The position numbers and the translations under genes are program-made. A DNA stretch of 64,000 nt from Pseudomonas putida (GTDB taxonomy: Bacteria; Pseudomonadota; Gammaproteobacteria; Pseudomonadales; Pseudomonadaceae). Every line of letters starts with the position of its first letter. The first letter of the stretch is position 1. Shown here one piece after another: positions 35,463 to 45,642 of the stretch. The notes beneath the pieces are model-generated. The model was not told the origin of the DNA. It saw only the letters and a program-made list of their open reading frames with translations, and made no database searches. The stretch is taken from NCBI RefSeq assembly GCF_028682475.1, contig NZ_JANHLE010000006.1, forward strand, positions 62,001-126,000, in the 5' to 3' direction.

Positions 35463-37811
35463 TTAGAAGGTCTGACCCAGAGAGAATTGGAACACCTGGG
35501 TATCGGCTTCGTCCGGTTTCTTCACCGGCATCGCCAGGCTGAAGCTCAACGGACCGAGTGCGGTAATCCAGGTCACACCCAGGCCGACGGAGCTGGCCAG
35601 GCCCGACAGGCCAACCTTCTCGCAATCTGGCTTGGAGCCGCAGTTGGTATCGAACACGTTACCCACATCCCAGAATACCGAGGTGCGCAGCGAGCGCTGG
35701 TCCTTGACGAACGGCAGCGGGAACAACACCTCCATACCACCCTGGACGAGGACGTTACCACCGAACGGCAGTGGATCCTGGTCCGGGTCGGCGATGGTGC
35801 CCGGGTTGTGACCGTCACTCGGCGTACTGCGTGGGCCCAGGCTGCTGTCCTTGAAGCCACGAACCGAGTTGAAACCACCGGCGTAGTAGTTCTCGTAGAA
35901 CGGCAGGCCCGAAGTGCCACCGAAACCATCACCATAGCCCAGTTCAGTGTGCAGGCGCAGGGTGTAGTCGTTGGTGATTGGCTTGAACAGCTGGCCACGG
36001 TAGTCGAGCTTGAAGAACGACAGGTCGCTGCCAGGCGTGGTCGCCTCGAGCACCAGGCTCTGGGAGTGACCACGGGTGGCCAGCACGCCCTTGTTCAGGG
36101 TCGACTCGGACCAGCCGGCGGACGCCTTGAAGTTCAGGTACTTGTCACCCTCTTCATTAACGAAGTCGAAGATCTCGTCAACGGTGTACTTACCGGTCTT
36201 GATCTCGTCCTGCTGGACGGTCAGGCCGAAGGTCAGACGCGAGGTTTCGCTGATCGGGTAACCGACGCTGACGCCTGCACCCAGGCTGTCGACCGCATAG
36301 CTGGCAACGTCGACGTCGAGGTCATCGTAGTCAGTGGTGCGATAGAAGGCGTTATAGCCCAGGCTGACGCCGTCGGCAGTCCAGTAGGGGTCAACAAAGC
36401 CGAAGTTGTAGCGGCTCTGGTATTCACTGCGGGTCAGACCGATGGACACCTTGTTACCGGTACCCAGGAAGTTGGTCTGGCTGATCGAACCACCGAGGAT
36501 CAGACCGGCGCTCTGGGCGAAACCGACGCTGGCTGTGATCGAACCGGACGCTTGTTCTTCAACGCTGTAGTTGACGTCGACCTGGTCATCAGTGCCCGGA
36601 ACGGCCGGGGTCTCGACGTTGACTTCCTTGAAGAAGCCCAGGCGCTCAAGGCGGGTCTTGGACTGGTCGATCAGGTAGGTCGAAGCCCAGCCACCTTCCA
36701 TCTGACGCATTTCACGACGCAGCACTTCGTCTTCGGACTTGGTGTTGCCACGGAAGTTGATACGGTTGACGTAGGCACGCTTGCCCGGATCGACCACGAA
36801 AGTGATGTCGACAGTGTGATCCTGGTCGTTTGGTTGTGGCACGCCATTGACGTTGGCGAAGGTGTAGCCTTCGTTACCCAGACGACGGGTGATCAGTTCG
36901 GAAGTGGTGGTCATCACTTTACGCGAGAACACCTGGCCCGGCTGCACCAGCATCAGCGACTTGACCTGATCTTCCGGCACCTTGAGGTCACCGGAGAGCT
37001 TCACGTCACGAACGGTGTACTTCTCGCCTTCGTTGACGTTGACGGTAATGTAGACGTGCTTCTTGTCCGGGGTGATCGACACCTGGGTGGAAGCGATGTC
37101 CATGTTGATGTAGCCGCGGTCCAGGTAGTAGGAACGCAGACGCTCCAGGTCACCGGAGAGTTTTTCACGGGCGTACTTGTCATCGTTCTTGAAGAACGAC
37201 AGCCAGTTGGTGGTCTTCAGCTCGAACAGGCCAACCAGGTCTTCTTCAGGGAAGACGGTGTTGCCGACCACGTTGATGTGCTGGATCGCAGCCACGGTGC
37301 CTTCGTTGATCTTGATCTTCAGACCGACGCGGTTGCGCGGCTGCGGCACGACTTCAGTGTCGACCTCTGCCGAGTAACGACCCTGGGCAACGTACTGGCG
37401 TTGCAGTTCGTTACGCACACCTTCAAGGGTGGCGCGCTGGAAGATCTCGCCTTCGGACAGGCCAGACTGTTTCAGACCTTTCATCAGGTCTTCAGTACTG
37501 ATGGCCTTGTTGCCCTCGATCTCGATGCTCGACACCGAAGGACGCTCGACCACGGTGATGATCAGGACGTTGCCGTCACGGCCCAGTTGGATATCCTGGA
37601 AGAAACCGGTCTTGAACAGCGCACGGGTGGATTCCACCAGGCGACGGTCATCGGCTTCATCGCCGACGTTCAATGGCAAGGCACCGAAAACGCTGCCCGC
37701 GGAAACCCGCTGCAGACCATTGACACGAATATCGGAGATGGTGAAGGACTCGGCGTGAACTTCAGCGATCATCAGTACGGCGAGAACCGCAGTTAGCAGC
37801 AGACGTTTCAT
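35463..37811 (-). CDS. bamA: Outer-membrane protein assembly factor BamA
   Basis: A 782-residue Omp85 protein, the core of the BAM complex. The signal peptide ends in AEVHA before ESFTISDI. Five POTRA domains occupy about residues 22-420, and the C-terminal half is a 16-strand barrel. The conserved barrel-closing motif VRGFKDSSLGP is present and the protein ends in Phe (FQFSLGQTF), the outer-membrane beta-signal. AAAGGACTTC precedes the ATG; longer in-frame reading upstream lacks a signal peptide at its start. Neighbours rseP and skp also serve envelope biogenesis. Confidence 0.97.
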   Translation of the reverse strand: MKRLLLTAVLAVLMIAEVHAESFTISDIRVNGLQRVSAGSVFGALPLNVGDEADDRRLVESTRALFKTGFFQDIQLGRDGNVLIITVVERPSVSSIEIEGNKAISTEDLMKGLKQSGLSEGEIFQRATLEGVRNELQRQYVAQGRYSAEVDTEVVPQPRNRVGLKIKINEGTVAAIQHINVVGNTVFPEEDLVGLFELKTTNWLSFFKNDDKYAREKLSGDLERLRSYYLDRGYINMDIASTQVSITPDKKHVYITVNVNEGEKYTVRDVKLSGDLKVPEDQVKSLMLVQPGQVFSRKVMTTTSELITRRLGNEGYTFANVNGVPQPNDQDHTVDITFVVDPGKRAYVNRINFRGNTKSEDEVLRREMRQMEGGWASTYLIDQSKTRLERLGFFKEVNVETPAVPGTDDQVDVNYSVEEQASGSITASVGFAQSAGLILGGSISQTNFLGTGNKVSIGLTRSEYQSRYNFGFVDPYWTADGVSLGYNAFYRTTDYDDLDVDVASYAVDSLGAGVSVGYPISETSRLTFGLTVQQDEIKTGKYTVDEIFDFVNEEGDKYLNFKASAGWSESTLNKGVLATRGHSQSLVLEATTPGSDLSFFKLDYRGQLFKPITNDYTLRLHTELGYGDGFGGTSGLPFYENYYAGGFNSVRGFKDSSLGPRSTPSDGHNPGTIADPDQDPLPFGGNVLVQGGMEVLFPLPFVKDQRSLRTSVFWDVGNVFDTNCGSKPDCEKVGLSGLASSVGLGVTWITALGPLSFSLAMPVKKPDEADTQVFQFSLGQTF

Positions 37812-37885
37812 GAAGTCCTTTCTTATTCCAACTGGCAATAAACGACCCGCCGCGGGACGCGGCAGGTTCGCAATTGAGCGAAGCT

Positions 37886-39238
37886 TTACAGTCGACCCAA
37901 ATCGTTTATCAGGGCAAGCAACATCACCCCGACTACCAAACTGATACCGATCTGGATCCCCCAACCTTGCACCCGATCTGAAAGCGGACGACCACGCGCC
38001 CATTCGATCAGGTAGAACAGCAAATGCCCCCCATCCAGTACTGGAATGGGCAGCAAATTAAGAACCCCCAGGCTAATGCTCAGGTAGGCGAGGAAATTCA
38101 GGAAATCCCCAACGCCTGACTGGGCTGAAGCGCCCGCCACTTTAGCAATGGTTATCGGTCCACTCAAGTTTTTTACCGAGAGCTCGCCGAACAGCATTTT
38201 CTTCAACGATTCGAGGGTCAGGACGCTCATGTTCCAGGTCCGTGAAAGCCCCTCGCCTACGGCCTCCAACGGCCCATAGCGGACCTCTCGAAGCATGGCA
38301 TCCGGCCACTTCACTGGCTTTACGCCAGCTCCGAGATAACCGCTGGCCGACTTGCCCTCGCCACGACTGGCCAGGGTAACCGGAATCTCCAGGGTTGCAC
38401 CACTACGCTCGACTTGCAGCACGATCTTGCTACCCGCGCGCCCACGCACGGTATCGACGACTTGTTGCCAGTCATTCAGGGCCTGGCCATCAAGGCTCAG
38501 CAGGCGATCACCGGGCTGCAGACCAGCGGCCTTGGCCGGACCTTTAGGGTCAAGCTCAGCCAGCACCGGTGGCAACGCCGGGCGCCACAGACGCAAGCCC
38601 AGCGAACGGATAGGATCGGGTTCATCCGCCCCTTTGAGCCAATTGTCCAGGGTCAGCACATGAGCACTGTCAACCGTTGCGCCTTCTTCGCGCACATTGA
38701 TATGCAACTGACCGCTTTCGCCCAGACGCCGGATCAACTGCAGATTGACGGCAGACCAGCCGGTCGTCGCCTTGCCATCAATAGAAACAATTTCCTGGCC
38801 AGCTTTCAGGCCTGCGACCTCTGCCACACTGCCCGCTTCGACCCCACCGATGACCGGACGTTCCTGCTGGGTGCCGAGCATTGCCAGCACCCAGAAAAAC
38901 AGGATGGCCAGCAGAAAGTTGGCCACCGGCCCGGCGGCGACGATTGCAATACGCTGGCGCACCGACTTGCGGTTGAAGGACTGATCGATCTGATCGAGTG
39001 GCACTTCACCTTCGCGCTCATCGAGCATTTTGACGTAGCCACCCAGCGGGATGGCTGCCACCACGAACTCGGTACCGTGACGATCGTGCCAGCGCAGCAG
39101 CGGCATACCAAAACCGACGGAAAAACGCAGAACCTTGACGTCACAACGCCGGGCCACCCAGAAGTGGCCGAATTCGTGAAAGGTGACCAGCACACCCAAT
39201 GCCACCAGGGTGCCGATAATCATGTAGAGCGCACTCAT
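37886..39238 (-). CDS. rseP: Site-2 intramembrane protease RseP
   Basis: A 450-residue inner-membrane zinc protease that makes the second cut of the anti-sigma factor (MucA/RseA type) in the envelope stress pathway. The zinc motif HEFGH is at residues 21-25 inside the first membrane segment. Two PDZ domains follow, and the third ligand is in LPIPVLDGGHLLFY near the C-terminus. It lies between dxr and bamA, as in most gamma-proteobacteria. Confidence 0.97.
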   Translation of the reverse strand: MSALYMIIGTLVALGVLVTFHEFGHFWVARRCDVKVLRFSVGFGMPLLRWHDRHGTEFVVAAIPLGGYVKMLDEREGEVPLDQIDQSFNRKSVRQRIAIVAAGPVANFLLAILFFWVLAMLGTQQERPVIGGVEAGSVAEVAGLKAGQEIVSIDGKATTGWSAVNLQLIRRLGESGQLHINVREEGATVDSAHVLTLDNWLKGADEPDPIRSLGLRLWRPALPPVLAELDPKGPAKAAGLQPGDRLLSLDGQALNDWQQVVDTVRGRAGSKIVLQVERSGATLEIPVTLASRGEGKSASGYLGAGVKPVKWPDAMLREVRYGPLEAVGEGLSRTWNMSVLTLESLKKMLFGELSVKNLSGPITIAKVAGASAQSGVGDFLNFLAYLSISLGVLNLLPIPVLDGGHLLFYLIEWARGRPLSDRVQGWGIQIGISLVVGVMLLALINDLGRL

Positions 39239-39268
39239 ATCTTTCTCCGAATGACGTTCAGCCCGGCC

Positions 39269-40459
39269 TCAGCGCCCGTGATCGTTCAACCATTGCCCGG
39301 CCAGCTGGCGGGCGCGCTGATCGGCGGCAAACACCGCGTCGAGCGTCGGCACGGCGACGACCGGTTCCTGGTCGAGTACTTGTTCGATCATACTCGCGAT
39401 CTGCGGGAAGCGAATCCGCCGCTGCAGAAATGCCTCCACCGCCACTTCATTGGCGGCATTGAGCATTGCAGGCGCACTATTACCGGCCTCCGCCGCCTGA
39501 CGCGCCAGGCGCAGGCAGGGGAAACGCTGCTCGTCGGGGGCCTGGAAATCCAGGCGCGCAACCGCGAACAGATCCAGCGGCGCGACACCGGAATCGATCC
39601 GTTGTGGCCAGGCCAGGGCATTGGCAATCGGTGTGCGCATGTCCGGGTTGCCCAGCTGGGCCAGCACCGAACCATCGACGTAGTCGACCAGCGAGTGGAT
39701 CACACTCTGCGGGTGCACCACCACTTCGACCTGACTCGGCCGCGCATCGAACAACCAGCAGGCCTCGATCAGCTCGAGACCTTTATTCATCATGCTTGCC
39801 GAATCGACCGAGATCTTGCGCCCCATGGACCAGTTCGGATGGGCACAGGCCTGTTCCGGGCTGACCTCGGCCAGCTCGGCCAAGGGGGTTTCACGAAACG
39901 GCCCACCGGAAGCGGTCAGCAGGATGCGCCGCACGCCCACCTGAGACAGGCCGCGGGCATAGTCGCCAGGCAAGCACTGGAAAATCGCGTTGTGCTCGCT
40001 GTCGATCGGCAGCAACACCGCACCGCTGCGCTGCACGGCCTGCATGAACAAGGCGCCGGACATCACCAGCGCCTCTTTGTTAGCCAGCAGGACTTTCTTG
40101 CCTGCCTCGACCGCCGCCAGGGTAGGACGCAATCCCGCCGCGCCGACAATCGCTGCCATCACGGCATCAACTTCAGGCGCTGCCGCCACCTGACACAAGC
40201 CGGCTTCGCCTTCCAGCACTTCGGTCGTCGAACCGGCTGCCAACAGGCCCGCACGAAGCTGCACTGCCGCCTCGGCCGTCGGCACCACGGCAAACACCGG
40301 GGCATGCCGCAGGCACAGGGCGAGTAATTCCTGCAACCGCGAGTATCCACTCAGGGCGAACACCTGGTAGCGGTCAGGGTGACGAGCGATCACATCCAGG
40401 GTGCTCAGGCCAATCGAGCCGGTCGCACCCAGTACGGTAATACGTTGCACGCTACTCAC
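39269..40459 (-). CDS. dxr: 1-deoxy-D-xylulose 5-phosphate reductoisomerase
   Basis: A 396-residue NADPH-dependent enzyme, the committed step of the MEP isoprenoid pathway. The Rossmann start [19 protein letters not shown], the metal-binding [13 protein letters not shown] segment and the [13 protein letters not shown] loop are conserved. It overlaps cdsA by 4 bases. Together with uppS, ispD and ispF it makes this window rich in isoprenoid genes. Confidence 0.97.
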   Translation of the reverse strand: MSSVQRITVLGATGSIGLSTLDVIARHPDRYQVFALSGYSRLQELLALCLRHAPVFAVVPTAEAAVQLRAGLLAAGSTTEVLEGEAGLCQVAAAPEVDAVMAAIVGAAGLRPTLAAVEAGKKVLLANKEALVMSGALFMQAVQRSGAVLLPIDSEHNAIFQCLPGDYARGLSQVGVRRILLTASGGPFRETPLAELAEVSPEQACAHPNWSMGRKISVDSASMMNKGLELIEACWLFDARPSQVEVVVHPQSVIHSLVDYVDGSVLAQLGNPDMRTPIANALAWPQRIDSGVAPLDLFAVARLDFQAPDEQRFPCLRLARQAAEAGNSAPAMLNAANEVAVEAFLQRRIRFPQIASMIEQVLDQEPVVAVPTLDAVFAADQRARQLAGQWLNDHGR

Positions 40460-41271
40460 ATCACGCCCCAGTTGGCTGCCCAGAGCAGCACGGCAAACAG
40501 CGGAATGGCAGCGGTCAGGCTGTCGATACGATCCAGCACGCCACCGTGGCCCGGCAGCAGATTACTGCTGTCCTTGATCCCGGAGCGGCGCTTGAACATA
40601 CTTTCGGTCAAGTCGCCCACAACCGACACCAGCACCACGATGGCCGCGCCCAGTAGCCCCAGCAGCAGCTCGGTGATACTCCAGCCGCGATTGAGACCGA
40701 CCACCAGGGTAATCACCAGGCTCAGCGCCAGACCGCCGTAAACACCTTCCCAGCTCTTGCCGGGGCTCACTTGCGGCGCCAGCTTGCGCTTGCCGAAGGC
40801 ACGCCCGGAGAAGTACGCACCAATGTCCGCGCTCCAGACCAGCACCATGACCGCCATGATCAACCAATTACCCAAGGGCCAGTGCTTGAGCAGCACCAGC
40901 CCTTGCCAGGCCGGCAACAGGATCAGCAGGCCGATCAGCAACCGGCAAGCGACGCTGGACCAGAGTTCGCTGCTACGCGGATACGTCAGTACCAACCAGG
41001 TCGCCACGCCCCACCACAAGACCGACGCCCCCAGCACCCAGGGCGCCAGCTCCGGCATCAGGTAGAGCAGCATCAGTAGCCCGGCCACCACGGCGGCGAA
41101 GGCAACACGTACAGCTTGTGCCACCAGGCCCGCCAGGCGCGCCCACTCCCAGGCCCCCAGGGTGACCACCAGCCCGATGAACAGGGCAAAATCCCCACCC
41201 TCGAGCAAGAAAAAGCCCCCCAGAGCGATCGGCAACAGGATCAGCGCAGTGATGATGCGTTGTTTAAGCAT
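40456..41271 (-). CDS. cdsA: Phosphatidate cytidylyltransferase
   Basis: A 271-residue integral membrane enzyme making CDP-diacylglycerol from CTP and phosphatidic acid. Several hydrophobic segments follow [17 protein letters not shown]. The CDS signature ([25 protein letters not shown]) lies near the C-terminus. The start ATG overlaps the uppS stop (TAATG), and a longer frame inside uppS is not plausible. Confidence 0.97.
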   Translation of the reverse strand: MLKQRIITALILLPIALGGFFLLEGGDFALFIGLVVTLGAWEWARLAGLVAQAVRVAFAAVVAGLLMLLYLMPELAPWVLGASVLWWGVATWLVLTYPRSSELWSSVACRLLIGLLILLPAWQGLVLLKHWPLGNWLIMAVMVLVWSADIGAYFSGRAFGKRKLAPQVSPGKSWEGVYGGLALSLVITLVVGLNRGWSITELLLGLLGAAIVVLVSVVGDLTESMFKRRSGIKDSSNLLPGHGGVLDRIDSLTAAIPLFAVLLWAANWGVM

Positions 41272-42026
41272 TAAGCACGGGCTCCAGCTTCGACCTGCTC
41301 GCTGGTTTTCCCGAAACGGCGCTGGCGCGAAGCGTAATCGGCCAACGCAGTGCGCATGGCCTCGTGTTTGAAGTCCGGCCAGAACAGGTCGGAGAAGTAC
41401 AGTTCGGCGTACGCCAGCTGCCACAACAGGAAGTTGCTGATGCGGTGCTCGCCACCGGTACGGATACACAGATCCGGCAGCGGCAGGTCGCCTGTCGCCA
41501 GGCAGGTCTGCAGCAGCTCGGGAGTGATGTCGTCCGCACGCAAGTGACCGGCCTGAACCTCGCGCGCCAGGCGCTGGGCGGCCTGGGCGATGTCCCACTG
41601 ACCACCGTAGTTGGCGGCGATCTGCAGGATGAAGCGATTGCTGCCGGCAGTCAGCGCTTCCGCTTCGCGCATGGCAGCCTGCAGCTCAGGGTGAAAGCGT
41701 GAGCGGTCACCGATGATGCGCAGGCTGATATTGTTGTCGTTGAGGCGCTTGGCTTCCCGGCGCAAGGCCGAGAAAAACAGCTCCATCAACGCCCCGACCT
41801 CTTCAGCCGGGCGCTGCCAGTTCTCGCTGGAGAAGGCGAACAGGGTCAGGACCTCGACCTTGGCCTCGGCGCACACCTCGATGACCGCGCGCACAGCGTC
41901 AACGCCAGCCTTGTGCCCGGCAACACCGGGCAACAGGCGCTTCTTCGCCCAGCGATTATTCCCATCCATGATGATCGCGACATGGCGCGGCACCGATGGG
42001 GACCCACCCTGTTTGGTCTTTTCCAT
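41271..42026 (-). CDS. uppS: Undecaprenyl diphosphate synthase
   Basis: A 251-residue cis-prenyltransferase that makes the C55 carrier for peptidoglycan and LPS. The N-terminal HVAIIMDGNNRWAKKR with the catalytic Asp and the segments TLFAFSSENWQRP and DLCIRTGGEHRISNFLLWQ are diagnostic. It is coupled to cdsA by a one-base overlap and lies 18 bases from frr. Confidence 0.97.
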   Translation of the reverse strand: MEKTKQGGSPSVPRHVAIIMDGNNRWAKKRLLPGVAGHKAGVDAVRAVIEVCAEAKVEVLTLFAFSSENWQRPAEEVGALMELFFSALRREAKRLNDNNISLRIIGDRSRFHPELQAAMREAEALTAGSNRFILQIAANYGGQWDIAQAAQRLAREVQAGHLRADDITPELLQTCLATGDLPLPDLCIRTGGEHRISNFLLWQLAYAELYFSDLFWPDFKHEAMRTALADYASRQRRFGKTSEQVEAGARA

Positions 42027-42044
42027 TAAAAAAAGTCCCGACCT

Positions 42045-42602
42045 TTAAACGGCCATCAGGTCCTTTTCTTTCTCTTCGGTGGCCTTGGTGATCTGGGCCT
42101 CGGTATCTTTCGTCAGCTTGTCGATATCAGCGATGGCGCGACGCTCTTCGTCTTCACTGATTTCCTTGTCTTTGACCAGCTTCTTCAGTTCACCCAGAGC
42201 ATCGCGGCGAATGTTGCGCACAGCAACGCGAGCGTCTTCGGCCGCACTGCGTGCCTGCTTGGTGAAGCCCTTGCGGGTTTCTTCAGTCAGGGCTGGCATG
42301 GTGATCAGCAGCAACTCACCCAGGTTGGTCGGGTTGAGGTTCAAACCGGCGCTCTGGATGGCCTTGTCAACGGCAGCGAGCATGTTGCGCTCGAAAGCCA
42401 CGACCTGCAGGGTGCGCGAATCTTTCACGGTGACGTTGGCGACGCCGCTGATCGGGGTGTCGGTACCGTAGTAAGGCACCATCACGCTTGCCAGGATGCT
42501 TGGGTGTGCCTTGCCGGTACGAATCTGGCCGAACGCGTAAGCCAGAGACTCCAGGGATTTCTGCATGCGCGCTTGGGCGTCTTTCTTGATTTCGTTGATC
42601 AT
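42045..42602 (-). CDS. frr: Ribosome recycling factor
   Basis: A 185-residue protein that, with EF-G, splits post-termination ribosomes. [20 protein letters not shown] begins the three-helix domain I, and [10 protein letters not shown] and the final helix ([25 protein letters not shown]) are typical. It overlaps the end of pyrH by 4 bases. Confidence 0.97.
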   Translation of the reverse strand: MINEIKKDAQARMQKSLESLAYAFGQIRTGKAHPSILASVMVPYYGTDTPISGVANVTVKDSRTLQVVAFERNMLAAVDKAIQSAGLNLNPTNLGELLLITMPALTEETRKGFTKQARSAAEDARVAVRNIRRDALGELKKLVKDKEISEDEERRAIADIDKLTKDTEAQITKATEEKEKDLMAV

Positions 42603-43342
42603 TTTTGAACTTCCTCGATCAGAGTTCCTTCCGCGCCGCCGTGCACAATGTTCAGCAGGGCGCCGGGCTTGTTCATGTTGAAGACGCGCAGCGGCATCTT
42701 GTGGTCGCGGCACAGGCAGATTGCCGTCAGGTCCATTACCCCCAGCTTGCGATCCAGCACTTCATCGTAAGTCAGATGATCGAACTTCTCGGCATGCGGG
42801 TCTTTGAATGGATCTGCAGTGTATACACCATCGACCTTGGTTGCCTTCAATACCACATCGGCATCGATTTCGATGGCGCGCAGGCAAGCGGCGGAATCGG
42901 TGGTGAAGAACGGGTTGCCGGTACCGGCAGCGAAGATTACAACTTCTTTCGAGTTCAGGTGGCGCATGGCTTTGCGACGATCGTAATGATCGGTCACACC
43001 CACCATGGAAATGGCCGACATGACGATAGCAGTGATGTTCGCCCGTTCCAGCGCATCACGCATGGCCAGGGCATTCATTACCGTCGCCAGCATGCCCATG
43101 TGGTCGCCAGTGACGCGGTCCATGCCGGCTGCACTGAGCGCCGCGCCACGGAACAGGTTACCACCACCGATCACCAAGCCTACCTGAACACCGATCCCGA
43201 CCAGTTGGCCAACTTCCAGTGCCATGCGATCCAGGACCTTGGGGTCGATCCCGAATTCTTCCGAGCCCATCAGGGCCTCGCCGCTAAGCTTGAGTAGAAT
43301 GCGTTTATAGCGAGCTTGATAACCACTGCCCTGCTGAGCCAT
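42599..43342 (-). CDS. pyrH: Uridylate kinase
   Basis: A 247-residue UMP kinase of the amino-acid-kinase fold supplying [30 protein letters not shown] and [19 protein letters not shown] are family segments. It stands between tsf and frr in the conserved rpsB-tsf-pyrH-frr order, separated from tsf by a hairpin. Confidence 0.97.
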   Translation of the reverse strand: MAQQGSGYQARYKRILLKLSGEALMGSEEFGIDPKVLDRMALEVGQLVGIGVQVGLVIGGGNLFRGAALSAAGMDRVTGDHMGMLATVMNALAMRDALERANITAIVMSAISMVGVTDHYDRRKAMRHLNSKEVVIFAAGTGNPFFTTDSAACLRAIEIDADVVLKATKVDGVYTADPFKDPHAEKFDHLTYDEVLDRKLGVMDLTAICLCRDHKMPLRVFNMNKPGALLNIVHGGAEGTLIEEVQK

Positions 43343-43465
43343 TGCGAATCTCTCCTGCGGCGTTTGTAAAAAATCTGAGCGGGCTGTTTACAGCCTGCTA
43401 ACTGTAGCGCGGCACTGCTTCAGTGCCAGCGGAAGCAAGTTGGATAAACCCCTTCCGGTTTGACA

Positions 43466-43497
43466 AAGAGGCTGCGCGCGTGAGCGGGCAGCCTCTT
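43466..43497 (-). terminator. Terminator-like hairpin between tsf and pyrH
   Basis: A perfect 10-bp stem AAGAGGCTGC / GCAGCCTCTT with a 12-base loop, followed on the minus strand by TGTC with few T residues. It could lower pyrH-frr transcription relative to rpsB-tsf. Confidence 0.55.
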
Positions 43498-43521
43498 CGG
43501 GGCGACAGAGGTGAATCTGTC

Positions 43522-44385
43522 TTATTGCTTGGCAGCAGCCAGCTGTGCGGCAACTTCTTCAGCGAAGTTGTCGACTGGCTTCTCGATGCCTTCGCCTACT
43601 TTGAAGTAGGTGAAGGAAACGATTTCAGCACCGGCTTTCTTGGCCAGTTCGCCGACCTTGATTTCCGGGTTCATGACGAACGCTTGCTCGACCAGGCTGG
43701 CTTCGGCCAGGAACTTCTTGATACGACCGTCGATCATGTTGGCGACGATGTTCTCAGGCTTGCCCTTCATCTTCTCTTCGTTCAGCTGCATGAATACAGC
43801 CTTCTCGCGCTCGATTGCTTCAGCCGAGACTTCCGATGGATTCAGGAACTCTGGGTTGCTGGCAGCCACGTGCATGGCGATTTCTTTGGCCAGCTGGACG
43901 TCGCCGCCCTTCAGGACAACAGCAACACCGATCTTGTTACCGTGCAGGTAGGTACCGACAACGTCACCTTCAACGCGCACCAGGCGACGGATGTTGACGT
44001 TCTCACCAACCTTGGCAACCAGGGCTTCACGAGCTGCTTCGCGCGAAGCGATCAGCGGAGCGGCGTCGGTCAGTTTTTCAGCGAAAGCCTGTTCAACGCT
44101 TTCAGCGACGAAGTTCTTGAAGTCGTCTTGCAGGGCCAGGAAGTCGGTCTGCGAGTTCACTTCCAGCAGGACGGCGGACTTGTCGTCAGCCTTGATGGCA
44201 ATGGCGCCTTCAGCAGCAACGTTGCCAGCTTTCTTGGCGGCCTTGATGGCGCCCGAAGCACGCATGTCGTCGATTGCTTTTTCGATGTCGCCGCCAGCCT
44301 TGGTCAAGGCTTTCTTGCAGTCCATCATGCCTTCGCCGGTACGCTCGCGCAGTTCTTTAACCAGCGCTGCAGTAATCTCTGCCAT
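43522..44385 (-). CDS. tsf: Elongation factor Ts
   Basis: A 287-residue nucleotide-exchange factor for EF-Tu. The N-terminal UBA-like domain (ITAALVKELRERTGEGMMDCKKALTKAGGDIEKAID) and the core signature AEGAIAIKADDKSAVLLEVNSQTDFLA are present. Codon use is that of a highly expressed gene. It follows rpsB across a gap holding a strong hairpin. Confidence 0.98.
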   Translation of the reverse strand: MAEITAALVKELRERTGEGMMDCKKALTKAGGDIEKAIDDMRASGAIKAAKKAGNVAAEGAIAIKADDKSAVLLEVNSQTDFLALQDDFKNFVAESVEQAFAEKLTDAAPLIASREAAREALVAKVGENVNIRRLVRVEGDVVGTYLHGNKIGVAVVLKGGDVQLAKEIAMHVAASNPEFLNPSEVSAEAIEREKAVFMQLNEEKMKGKPENIVANMIDGRIKKFLAEASLVEQAFVMNPEIKVGELAKKAGAEIVSFTYFKVGEGIEKPVDNFAEEVAAQLAAAKQ

Positions 44386-44512
44386 TTCAAATTCCTCTTG
44401 GATAGGTTTTCAACCATTCCACCCGATACTTGACGGGCGTTCAAATCTGTAAATCCAGTGCCAGCACTCATGCAGTTTGCAACGGCGATGCTGACAGGAG
44501 GATTTCAAGGTG

Positions 44513-44541
44513 GCAAAAAGGGGGCCTAGCCCCCTTTTTGC
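44513..44541 (-). terminator. Strong hairpin between rpsB and tsf
   Basis: A perfect 13-bp stem GCAAAAAGGGGGC / GCCCCCTTTTTGC with a 3-base loop. Read on either strand it ends in a T run, so it is terminator-like; an attenuator between rpsB and tsf is also known in enterobacteria. Confidence 0.8.
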
Positions 44542-44566
44542 GTGCCGAGTAGACGCCAGGCGTCAA

Positions 44567-45301
44567 TTACTCAGCAGCTGGTGCTGCTTCTTCAGCGTAA
44601 ACTTCGGTGCCGCCAGCAACGTTGTTGCGACCACGGATAACCGCGTCAGCCATCGAACCCATGTACAGCTGGATAGCGCGGATGGCGTCATCGTTGCCTG
44701 GGATGATGTAGTCAACGCCTTCTGGGCTGCTGTTGGTATCGACAACGCCGATGACCGGGATGCCCAGCTTGTTGGCTTCGGTGATAGCGATGCGCTCGTG
44801 GTCAACGTCGATCACGAACAGGGCATCAGGCAGACCGCCCATGTCCTTGATGCCGCCCAGGCTGCGATCCAGTTTTTCCAGATCACGGGAGCGCATCAGG
44901 GCTTCTTTCTTGGTCAGCTTGGCGAAGGTGCCATCTTCGGCCTGGGTTTCCAGGTCGCGCAGACGCTTGATCGAAGCACGGATGGTTTTGTAGTTGGTCA
45001 GCATGCCGCCCAACCAGCGGTGATCGACGTACGGCGAACCGCAACGTGCTGCTTCTTCAGCAACGATCTTGCCAGCGGAACGCTTGGTGCCGACGAACAG
45101 AATCTTGTTTTTGCCCTGGGCCAGACGCTCGACGAAAGTCAGTGCGTCGTTGAACATTGGCAGGGTTTTTTCAAGGTTGATGATGTGAATCTTGTTGCGC
45201 GCACCGAAAATGTACTTACCCATTTTCGGGTTCCAGTAACGGGTTTGGTGACCGAAGTGCACACCGGCCTTCAGCATATCGCGCATGTTGACTTGGGACA
45301 T
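44567..45301 (-). CDS. rpsB: 30S ribosomal protein S2
   Basis: A 244-residue ribosomal protein needed for binding of S1 and for initiation. [22 protein letters not shown] and the [16 protein letters not shown] segment are family signatures. AAGGAACTATC precedes the ATG. The start was chosen by family alignment; the frame runs further upstream into the leader without support. Confidence 0.98.
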   Translation of the reverse strand: MSQVNMRDMLKAGVHFGHQTRYWNPKMGKYIFGARNKIHIINLEKTLPMFNDALTFVERLAQGKNKILFVGTKRSAGKIVAEEAARCGSPYVDHRWLGGMLTNYKTIRASIKRLRDLETQAEDGTFAKLTKKEALMRSRDLEKLDRSLGGIKDMGGLPDALFVIDVDHERIAITEANKLGIPVIGVVDTNSSPEGVDYIIPGNDDAIRAIQLYMGSMADAVIRGRNNVAGGTEVYAEEAAPAAE

Positions 45302-45642
45302 GATAGTTCCTTGATAAGTCGGGTTGGGCCTCCACGTATCCCAATGACCAACCCAGGATCCGTAGATCGAAGGCACCCAGGTCATCGTGTCGACACGTGT
45401 GTGGGTTTAAGCTCTCGGGGCTATCCCCGCAAAGCGGCGCATTTTATATCACACCAGCGCGCTAAACGGAACCCGAAATAGCATCGTCCGTCACAGGCTT
45501 TTGCACCGCAACACTAATCGCGCCAGAATGCCTCTATATAAAGGCTGTATCAGAGCCATAGCCGCCTTAGTGGGCGCCGCTCTGGTAGAATCCGGCCTTT
45601 CCTCCGAATTTTTGCGCAGTAATGCGCCGTAGAGAGCCTGCA
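45302..45642. promoter_or_regulatory. Divergent intergenic region rpsB / map
   Basis: About 340 bases without a gene. It must hold the rpsB-tsf promoter with its mRNA leader on one strand and the map promoter on the other. A TGGTAGAAT element at 45583-45591, about 55 bases before map, looks like an extended -10. S2 leaders in proteobacteria often carry an autoregulatory structure, but I could not define one here by eye. Confidence 0.4.
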
